The notes under the pieces: generated by a model
Told to the model about the DNA's origin: nothing
What the model saw: only the letters and a program-made list of their open reading frames with translations
Databases searched by the model: none
Source of the DNA: a bacterium
Lineage (GTDB): Bacteria; UBP14; UBA6098; B30-G16
DNA: 29,517 nucleotides
Direction: 5' to 3'
NCBI GenBank assembly: GCA_003645115.1
Contig: QNEG01000001.1
Span: 1 to 29,517 of the forward strand
Position numbers and translations under genes: made by a program
Part shown: piece after piece, positions 18,001-24,500 of the stretch
How positions within the stretch are numbered: the first letter of the stretch is position 1
How the letters are laid out: every line of letters starts with the position of its first letter

Positions 18001-21000
18001 ACTATATTGCTCTGCACTCACGGACTGGATGAATATTGCTATCCTGTGGATGCAGAAGTAGGTATCGATGATACATTGACCTGGGATTGGTTCGAGGGAA
18101 TGCTTACTTATTTTGCAGAATTTTCCAACGATACATTCCTGGCGGGAGATTATGATTCCGTTTGCCTGATTGTCGGCGATGACCCGAACTGTGGTGATTA
18201 TTACAATCTGGATACTATTTGCTGGAGTTATAATGTGTCTGCTGCTGAGGGACCGACACCGACATTGATTATTCCGACTCCGGATAGTGCTACTATCGCC
18301 TGCACAGATTCTTTCTTTATCGCATGGAGTTGTATTACCTCGATAGGACTTCGACATTCCAATGCGGAAATATCTATGCAAATCGGTTCCGATGTTCCGG
18401 TGACTTATGATGACGCCTCGGGAAGAATTTCATATAGTGGTGATACATTATTCTTCAGTCCCGATATGTCGGAACCATTTTCCGATGGCGATACGCTAAC
18501 TATACAAATCCTTCATATCGAGGATGCGCTGGGCAATCCTACCGAGGACCCAGAAACATATACTTACACTTTCTTTATCGATTGGTCGGGACCAGCACTG
18601 ATAGATGCATCACCGGTAGGATTGAGTCTCGACCCATCTCCAACTATATGGTTTTATTTTGAGGATATCAGCGAAATCGACACTATGTCATCGGTGGTGA
18701 CTATCACTGTAGCTGGTGAAACACCTACCACTTATCGAATCACCGATACAGAAATGTTCTGGAATATGGATACGCTATTCATCGATGGGTTGTCATTCGC
18801 AGGTGGAGATTCGGTTATTGTTTGCCTGGACTCCATAGCCGATATTCCCGACACCTGCGGACCGAACTGGACTACCGATACTTGTTTCACATTCTGGCTC
18901 CCACAGGGTGGACCTCTCGCCGAACTGGTTATTCCGATAGATAGCACTACTACTTTCTGCGAGGACCAAAACATAGTTATAGCGTTATGTGATAGTCAGG
19001 GAATATTACTGGACAGTCTGAGATTCTATATCCAGCACAGGGTTAGCGGAGTTACCGACTCATTCGATGCCGACCATATCACAAATCTGGGAATGATAGA
19101 CCATATTTTAGATACATCTGGCACTACTTTCTGTGATACTATTATTGTTCCGCCATTATCATCGTTTGCCGATGGAGAAACGGTTATAGTTACTCTGGAA
19201 AGAGCTATGGATACATTATTCAATCCATCATTCCCATACCAGTGGATGTTCGTGGTAGATTTATCTCCACCCATTGCGGACAATTATGTTCCCGCAATGA
19301 ATGAAACTGTTTATAACTGGAGTCAGCATATTTCCGTTCAAGTCTGGGATGTATTCAGTTGGCTGGATACTATCGCATTGGCGGTGGAAATACTGGACAA
19401 TGGTTCGCTATGGTTCACATTCCGATGGGATTCCACTCAACTCTGGTATGATAATTCCGATTCTACTGTTCATATTCAAATCGATACATTATGGCAAGAA
19501 TTCCACCAATATTGCATAAATATATTCGCACAAGATACCACAGACACCGTGCTATGTCCTGCTAATGATACCGTGTTCTCCTGGTGTTTCTATGTGGGCG
19601 ATGATGATTCTATCGCTCCAGAAATTACTCTGGAGGATTCCTGTTTCTGGCCCGGAATGGTCACAGATTTCTACATCGCTTGCACATTGAGTGATTCATC
19701 TGGAATATACGACGATGCTACCGATACCGCAGGTCAGGGTATTTTCGTGGTATATGATACTACCAATTGTCCCGAAATGGAAACTGGCGACTTTCTGGGT
19801 ATCGAACAGATGGTTTATACTCCGGTCGATTCATACTGGGGAACAGCTATTACTCCCACTGGTGCATTCCCGCAATTCCCGCCGGGGACTCATTTGTATT
19901 ATATAATTTATGCTTACGATAACGATTTCGATTTCGAGAACGAATTGGATAGAGCACAGGCATATTCAGTTTGTGGGACTTGTTATTTCCACGATATCGA
20001 CCCGCCTACTATCTGGGCGATAGACCCCGATAGCGGTTATTTCTATTCCTGCACCTGCGGAACCCAGGAACTGCTGATTGGAATGCACGATTATGATGGC
20101 GTGAGTATCGATGCAGGAACTCTCGCAGTAAATAGTATCTCATATCCGCTGGACACCACCATTTCACCACAAATATCATTTTCCGGCAATGTGGGAATGC
20201 CAGGAACTGTATATGTCCATTTCACTCCCCAGGAATGCTGGGAACACTATGACACTATATCTGTGGATATCTGGGGCTGGCAAGATATATATGAAAATCT
20301 GTATGAAGATTCAATTTATCATTACGACTTTGTGGTAGATTGGGAACCGCCCGAGGTATATTATGAAAATTGCGCTGGCGAGGGTGATACTAATCTGTAT
20401 CTGGAGGAATTCGACACCATCGTGATTCAAATTACCGACCAACCAGCTGGTGTAGAACCAGACAGTATCCAGATAGTGATAAATGGTAAGCATATAAGTA
20501 ATGGTTCATATCCCTCGAGCTATGATTATACTCATATATACACTATCGCCGATAATGGAGTGGAATACGATTCCGCATCTGGCGAACTCGAATTGATTAT
20601 CCCTCGTCTGCCCTATCTTGAAATCGAGAATATGGATTCACTGTGGATAGTGGTTGGACAAGTTTGCGATATATCGCAATCCTGCGGACCGAATTGTGTC
20701 AGCGATGCTATGACCTGCCCGAGATATATAGTAGCAGAATTCGAATGTCGGACACATCCTAATCCATTCACACCTAACAATGATGGTTCTAATGATGAAT
20801 TATTCATCCAGTTCCCCAAGATGGTATTCCGTGATGCCACTGTTTATATATATGATATGGCGGGAATAGAAATTAAGAAAATCACAGTCGGTGATGCTCA
20901 TACTTATGTCTGGGATGGCACCGATAGTCAGGGCAATGATTGCAGACCGGGTGTATATTTGTATGTTATCAAAGTCGATGGCGAGGTTATTTGCACCGGT

Positions 21001-21021
21001 TCGTTTGTGCTGGCGAGATAA
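12100..21021 (+). CDS. Giant surface protein with alternating Ig-like domains and type B (CHU_C) T9SS sorting domain
   Basis: A 2,973-residue protein. Signal peptide 1-21. Residues about 35-350 form the N-terminal domain shared with the proteins at 3326 and 21521 (VPAYWQGADE, IQWNPYSIPAGG, TYYGFG). A linker domain follows to about 471. Residues 472-2880 hold about 21 Ig-like domains, mostly as alternating A-B pairs. Residues about 2885-2973 form the gliding-motility-associated C-terminal domain (HPNPFTPNNDGSND, YVWDGTDSQGND, GVYLYVIKV), the type B T9SS signal also found in the SprB adhesin. The Ig region is very acidic, rich in Thr, Ser, Asp and Cys, and lysine-free from residue 220 to 2796. 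The gene ends with three consecutive in-frame TAA codons and leads a five-gene array. Likely a cell-surface fibre or adhesin; ligand unknown. Confidence 0.93.
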   Translation: MNIKKIFCIILLLGFAGTVFGDGGYASSAGTGEDYRSPGKACWWTQRDDIEYPVRIEVMDSSVGLLSNFRGSFGVGGIGPLYVPLARNFHWPDSLAGQHFVLNIDGIYYSFANYTSAQLNVCGTPQTLRQIDDYFQGTDTSTVDGQVQIRSHWRIPVLDGFIDFYQYIRPVFMVFGPDSCGMARIHFRAINNHYESHSVGIKMMMDVYIGTGTTRDRPKVMIAGSYTELSQTYTAPVPAYWQGADETYYYPGITVARGVLRGGDATPPDYFIIGDQMGLWRHIWVRTDCEPDSTWWMETFPGFATGDAAFLIQWNPYSIPAGGNFNWITYYGFGSFYVPPSEIEVSLILPDISCHDCMLDTLVEASTIIAQHDDLGATYYNDTICLYPPSPLEIDSVYWDTTIVGGEILSDNCVLFDSLPPDVNVSIGWWIYVPPDLHLTGLTGEIEYYANSGDVTTATDSFETITVPMFSGIGPTMELLNDTLMYFSCTTFTVDIRYTEDDLGIDQSSVLPSVNGYSSDDFLIWDTPIDPMLDTFHIFVPGTLFTVDSVGSALVVIPPIADACGCLSPDTLRTLIYWDDQPPVLTDMSPPDSGYVNTPNPDISFTICDSVSGIQIDSIDFYYSYGSDIIELTSRDFGIVRIPNSDTSCVEISFTPTDIPSETTVTVCVTRALDFIDPPCSPNVMDTICWSFLVDYTGPRVEFIEPPDTVAYVSCDTPEVCFVVEDMNGLLTEPCESLEVWIGSTVYDACDPNMSISGDTVCILDVYNSPYSSGATVDITIMHLSDTLGNSADAVGYSFEMDTEGPWVSVVDPLEWSFVNIPSPSSPVCSILVNDDLSGIGLDYVTIRMSINDGEDTVLTYPEDMVFTSGWLSIFTDLSDADYLDTVCFTLDTIFDNAQVCPPNIIDPPFEWCYVIDNQPPEAELVQPEEGAVWACDVTEGWICIDFIDVTDVESGSIVVTVGNSSPVSTGWIYYSDVNRYCGPIPVDAEITSCEPIPIIIMQVADTLGNVASYSDTFYIVSDLEPPYVGLMYPDDTTLAYDSIAIEIIDDCSPIIQSQTCFDILVRNMGTDVVNLEVCGDNSDINWHPGPYSSTDTAFFFVNSILDSVGMALSNGDSIYICVTQSSDTLDDNSCGYNQFTDTTCLDFFYSLGGPSISIVEPPSGSAISCESLCVTFATQDSDGVDSSTVYLSYQINSGPVQIATIESSFVTWVPGTPTSAPDNIIICIPDMLMDGDEIFISVDSLDDMLGVPTTTGRSGTYWIDWEPPNISNYWPSDGEEIETAQPLIWVTANDLIAGINQETACFTFNSTVTYCWDDSIVYWSGDGDTVYFSSVEAGEFFSGGDTIQVCLELADNAILCDSNYTEYCWEFSIAAGGPLADAVEPTESSIVTCDTIYSLIITAYDTNGVDWNTFHIIIDGPGSFYYDISYPDPALTLANDTLTADAIIAEEGTVWVTIEVQDSLGNDISGGSYEYWFVIDHSAPVIVEYIPLCDSTAIDIPETLWVIAEDPFGYPDPDLFCVGIIDTAGDTIRICGDETGAIGSNLDTIFVILDSLDLDFHGGDTIVWWIEQLADYSDMCTPNFGLTGDTCTIPISATGPAVELIEPIDINGDGYIYFGCEYPYIFQFTLDDPEGYDTSSICIYYFCIDSATGDTISRENECWPDPDLSLSGDTLLWDVLTFPCPEGNELHITVEVMDNLMNPQRPNNFIVIIDTSAPGFEIISPAPEESVLTLTPVITLGFPDPAGPDTNLICVELQWGGSTLEVCNSGDTITWSYDTLFLHTPPGLFSTGDTVTICVDSVWDAADACPNSALLDTCYWVFIAQGGPEVIITYPIPDSVGLICANDTFIFVFSDPNGLDTTTVHFADDGTEYPIGSNPYWADETTLVYVPSSPYSWSPVEISIWGHQDMLGYESDSIVFTLDMDVQPPTATWVSPGSPPEPITIPPGTPIIQIEITDSLNLVDSTTILLCTHGLDEYCYPVDAEVGIDDTLTWDWFEGMLTYFAEFSNDTFLAGDYDSVCLIVGDDPNCGDYYNLDTICWSYNVSAAEGPTPTLIIPTPDSATIACTDSFFIAWSCITSIGLRHSNAEISMQIGSDVPVTYDDASGRISYSGDTLFFSPDMSEPFSDGDTLTIQILHIEDALGNPTEDPETYTYTFFIDWSGPALIDASPVGLSLDPSPTIWFYFEDISEIDTMSSVVTITVAGETPTTYRITDTEMFWNMDTLFIDGLSFAGGDSVIVCLDSIADIPDTCGPNWTTDTCFTFWLPQGGPLAELVIPIDSTTTFCEDQNIVIALCDSQGILLDSLRFYIQHRVSGVTDSFDADHITNLGMIDHILDTSGTTFCDTIIVPPLSSFADGETVIVTLERAMDTLFNPSFPYQWMFVVDLSPPIADNYVPAMNETVYNWSQHISVQVWDVFSWLDTIALAVEILDNGSLWFTFRWDSTQLWYDNSDSTVHIQIDTLWQEFHQYCINIFAQDTTDTVLCPANDTVFSWCFYVGDDDSIAPEITLEDSCFWPGMVTDFYIACTLSDSSGIYDDATDTAGQGIFVVYDTTNCPEMETGDFLGIEQMVYTPVDSYWGTAITPTGAFPQFPPGTHLYYIIYAYDNDFDFENELDRAQAYSVCGTCYFHDIDPPTIWAIDPDSGYFYSCTCGTQELLIGMHDYDGVSIDAGTLAVNSISYPLDTTISPQISFSGNVGMPGTVYVHFTPQECWEHYDTISVDIWGWQDIYENLYEDSIYHYDFVVDWEPPEVYYENCAGEGDTNLYLEEFDTIVIQITDQPAGVEPDSIQIVINGKHISNGSYPSSYDYTHIYTIADNGVEYDSASGELELIIPRLPYLEIENMDSLWIVVGQVCDISQSCGPNCVSDAMTCPRYIVAEFECRTHPNPFTPNNDGSNDELFIQFPKMVFRDATVYIYDMAGIEIKKITVGDAHTYVWDGTDSQGNDCRPGVYLYVIKVDGEVICTGSFVLAR
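13513..20751 (+). repeat. Protein-level tandem array of A-B paired Ig-like domains
   Basis: About 21 domains of roughly 115 residues. A-type domains start with GP or PP, have a Cys some 15-20 residues in, a 'D..GiD' motif, and end 'D.LGN......F.iD'. B-type domains start with PP, have 'D..SGI' in the middle and end 'CxPN...DTCwxF', usually followed by GGP. They alternate A1-B1 to A9-B9 without error. One divergent domain (about 19,615-19,980) follows, then a tenth A-B pair. The repeats are diverged at DNA level, so the array is old and not a recent slippage product. Confidence 0.8.
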
Positions 21022-21026
21022 TAATA

Positions 21027-21051
21027 AATTTGGTTAGCAATAAACTAAATT
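21027..21051 (+). other. Weak A+T-rich hairpin before the lipoprotein gene
   Basis: AATTTGGTT (21027-21035) can pair with AACTAAATT (21043-21051), with one G-U pair, around a 7-nt loop. It ends 2 nt before the lipoprotein ATG, which has no Shine-Dalgarno. It could tune translation of that gene, but A+T-rich stems of this strength are common by chance. Confidence 0.25.
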
Positions 21052-21053
21052 GA

Positions 21054-21506
21054 ATGTGGAAAAGGAATATATACATATTTATTATTGCCATTGGAATCTG
21101 GATATGGATTTATGGCTGTTCGACACAGGATAACAATGATGAAAATGGTAGTCAGATTCCATCACCGGAATTGATAAATTTTTCTGTGAGCGAGAATTGC
21201 AGCGAATGGAATGCCACACAGATAAATGTGGATGAGTGTAATATTTCGATAGAACATTATGCTATGTTCGGTGCATCGGCAGATTCTATTGTGGTAAATT
21301 TTGAGGTATCTGCGGAAACGCTTAAGATTATTGAAAAAGGATACCAGAGTTCTTTCGATGATAGTATATGCTATTTTTGCGTTTCTGCCGATATTTTAGT
21401 ATATATGACCGGAACATATTATTTGAAAATATTTCGGCAGATAAATGAAGGAGTGCAATCATTGGAATGGTCGGGCAATGTAAATATTACCAGTTGTGGA
21501 GAATAA
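21054..21506 (+). CDS. Small predicted lipoprotein between the two giant genes
   Basis: A 150-residue protein. The N-terminus (MWKRNIYIFIIAIGIWIWIYGC) is a type II signal sequence with lipobox IYGC, so Cys22 would be lipidated. The residues just after it (STQDNNDENG) are acidic, as in surface-directed lipoproteins of Bacteroidetes, which suggests outer-membrane and possibly surface location. The mature part is predicted to be beta-rich and has five further cysteines, some in pairs (SICYFCV; TSCGE at the C-terminus), matching the cysteine-rich style of its giant neighbours. It has no family I recognise. It lies 32 nt after the first giant gene, and its stop is 2 nt before the AGGAGG of the next gene, so all three are probably one transcript. 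A role as accessory or anchor of the giants is inference from position only. Confidence 0.8.
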   Translation: MWKRNIYIFIIAIGIWIWIYGCSTQDNNDENGSQIPSPELINFSVSENCSEWNATQINVDECNISIEHYAMFGASADSIVVNFEVSAETLKIIEKGYQSSFDDSICYFCVSADILVYMTGTYYLKIFRQINEGVQSLEWSGNVNITSCGE

Positions 21507-21508
21507 AC

Positions 21509-21514
21509 AGGAGG
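21509..21514 (+). promoter_or_regulatory. Perfect Shine-Dalgarno pointing to a non-canonical AUU start
   Basis: AGGAGG begins just 2 nt after the lipoprotein stop codon. No ATG, GTG or TTG follows at usable spacing. The in-frame codons after it are ATT ATT ATT ACT AAT ATA; the ATT at 21521 is 6 nt away, the optimal distance. Confidence 0.7.
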
Positions 21515-21520
21515 ATTATT

Positions 21521-24500
21521 ATTACTAATATATCGGGAATAAAACAAATACTCGTATTACTTCTGATTGTCCTATTCGGTTTTATATACGGTCAGGAAGT
21601 AGAATTAGATAAGGAATCCATATACGGTGCAGGTTCTGCGAAATCATCCATTCTGCTACGAACTGAAAATGATAGCGTGGGCGCAGTGGTCAGAAGTTCG
21701 GGAATATTCTCTATCGGCACTACTGGTGGAAGACCATTGCTGTTCGGTTATCCCTATACAGCTCAAACTTCTCATACTCATTTCTATGTGGATGGAGAAG
21801 TTAAGGGGAATTATCTGGATACCCTGGTCGGACACCCATTACCAGCCGAAATTATCACCGCACCGCATCTGGTGGACAGCACAATCATTTGTTCGTGGAA
21901 TGTAGCGGGAGTAGAATTCACTCAAACTATACTCCCAGTGTATGTGGGCGCCGACCCGCAAATTAAAATCCAATATGATATATCCAATACCGACCATATC
22001 ACTCATTCCGCAGGATTACTGCTATTTCTGGACACTATGATAGATTCGAACGATTGCGCACCGATTGCTACGCCACTGGGCTATTTCGAGACTGAACAGG
22101 AATTTATCGATGATATTCCATCGTTCTGGCAGGCATTCGAACAAAATCCATTCCAGCCCCCAGAGAGATTGGTCGGACAGGGAATATTAATCGGTTTCGA
22201 GGCTACTCCACCTGATATATTGGTATATGGAGACTTTTGGAATTATCGCACTACACGATGGGACTATACTTTCGCTGGTGGATTATATAGCGATAGTGCT
22301 GTCCTTTTGCGATGGAATCCGGTCCCATTGCCGCCGGGAACATCCAAAACTATCATCACATATTACGGTATCGGTGTGGCAGATAGAACGATAGGAGAAA
22401 TCTCTATGTCGATGACATACCCGGAAGAGATATTGCCCGAAGGTTGTAATGGTTTCAATCCCGATACTTTTGTGGTCACTTTGTTAATATCTGCCGAGGA
22501 TACTGTGGGTGGTGCAATAGCCACATTGAACACTCCCGATTTCCTGAGATTATTGGATGAGGAAACACTATCTATTCTACCCACTATATTGATGCCTGGA
22601 GATATGGGTTCGGCATCCTGGCAGGTAGCAGTGGAACCATCCGCTATCACACAAATCGGAACACTATTTGTGGAATTATCCTCGCCGGGATATTCTCCAA
22701 CCACTATGCGACGAGAAATTAGATTATTCGCTCCCGATGGTGAACCACCTATTATTTCATTGATATCTACTATTCCATCTCCTGTGGTGCGCGATACTTT
22801 AACTGTGCGATTTGATGTTTCAGATGACAGCGAAGTCGATTTTTCATCCACCACGATTACTTTGGATGGCGAGGAAATTCCAGCAGAAATAGCAGGAACG
22901 AATATAATTATATCTCTATCGGATTTAAGCGAAGGCATCCACCAGTTGATTGTCGATAACATATCCGATATCTACGGTTGTGAAAGTGAACCCTACGAAA
23001 TTTCATTGGATGTAGAATTGCCACCAGCACCGGAACTCACCATTTTATCACCCGAACCGGGAACATTTTCCAGCTGTGAAGAAGATACTATCGCCATTCA
23101 TTTCAATTCCTCTGCCCCATTGTCTATGGAGTTATCGCACCTTACTATCGATGGTGAGGAGATTCCGTTTGCCATTCGAGCAGATACTATATTTACTTTT
23201 GCCACTTCGCTATCCGAGGGAACTCATTCTATCCATTTTTTAGCCACAGATGAATTCGGTCTCTCCAACGAATTAGAATGGCAATATACTATCGATAGAA
23301 CTTCACCTCGACTCGAACCATTTACAGAAATATATACATTGAGTTCGCCTTATGACCCATTGCAATATTTACTCGATGATGCTATCTCAGGAGTGGATGA
23401 ATCATCCATAACAATCCGGTGTGCTCTCGATGAGGATACATTTACATTCATTCCCGATTCACCGGGAATAACTTTCTCCTCTGGCAATCTAACTATAATT
23501 CCTGGTGAAACCGAACTGGAATTTACCGGATGCTCACATTTCTCACTATGGATAATTGTAGGAGATAATATCCAGAGTTGCGGACCGAACATATTGGACA
23601 CACTGGCGTATTCTATGTCCATTCCGTGCACTCCGCCGGATATTATATTGCTCGAACCGGAGGGTGTTTCCGCCTGCGATACAGTGAAAGTGATTATGCT
23701 GATGCAAGACGATGAAGAAATAATCGCAGATTCTGCCTGGGTAGAATTCGAAGGACATCGTTATGACTTGAGTTCACATAATTTAATTCTTTCCAGCGAC
23801 ACTTTGATATTCAAATTGCCATCGACTCACATTCCCGATGGAGATGTATCTATTAGAATAGGCGGTATCGAGGATAGCTGGGGAAATGAAATCAGCGCTG
23901 GCACCAGTATTTCCGTGACTATCGATCGGACAGCGCCAGAAATATTGGGAATTTATCCCGAAATTGAGCTAACCGGGACGGAAACAGTGCGATTCCGATG
24001 TTTCGATGAGGTCAGTGGAATATCCGCAGAACAAAGTTATATCGTGTGCAATGATGACACTATGTCCATCGGTTATGGAATGGGTTTCGATGGCGAAAAT
24101 CTATTCGTTCCCTCTGCATTCTGGCTTTCCGCACTGGTTAGTGATACACTCGGTGTATGCGCTCATATTTTTGACAATGTCTCTGACTGTGAACCCAATT
24201 ATACCGATACCTGTGTGGAATTTATAGTCGAACAAAGTGGTCCAGCATCGGTTATTATTGCTCCACCGACCGATGTTTATTTGGGATGTGATACACATCG
24301 AGTGAAATTGCTCTGGTTCGACCCCGATGGAGTGGATAGAGCAAGTTCATCGATTAGTATAAATGGAGTTTCCAATTCTGCCAGCAGTCCGATGTTCCAC
24401 TGGACTGCGGATACGGTCGATTTCGATATCGCCACTATCGATGAAGATATAATCGAAATTATACTAACCGGATACGATGAATTGGGATTCTCATCGGTGG

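Noticed and set aside
17542..18381. Antisense open frame of 279 codons inside the giant gene
   Set aside because: It lies wholly within the certain + strand coding frame, lacks a Shine-Dalgarno, and its product is rich in Ser/Arg/Ile/Gly as expected from the reverse of GAT/ACT/ATC-type codons. The strong codon bias of the repeats suppresses antisense stops.
22363..22962. Antisense open frame of 199 codons inside the second giant gene
   Set aside because: Same reasoning: it is the mirror of a biased coding sequence, with no signal, family motif or ribosome-binding site.
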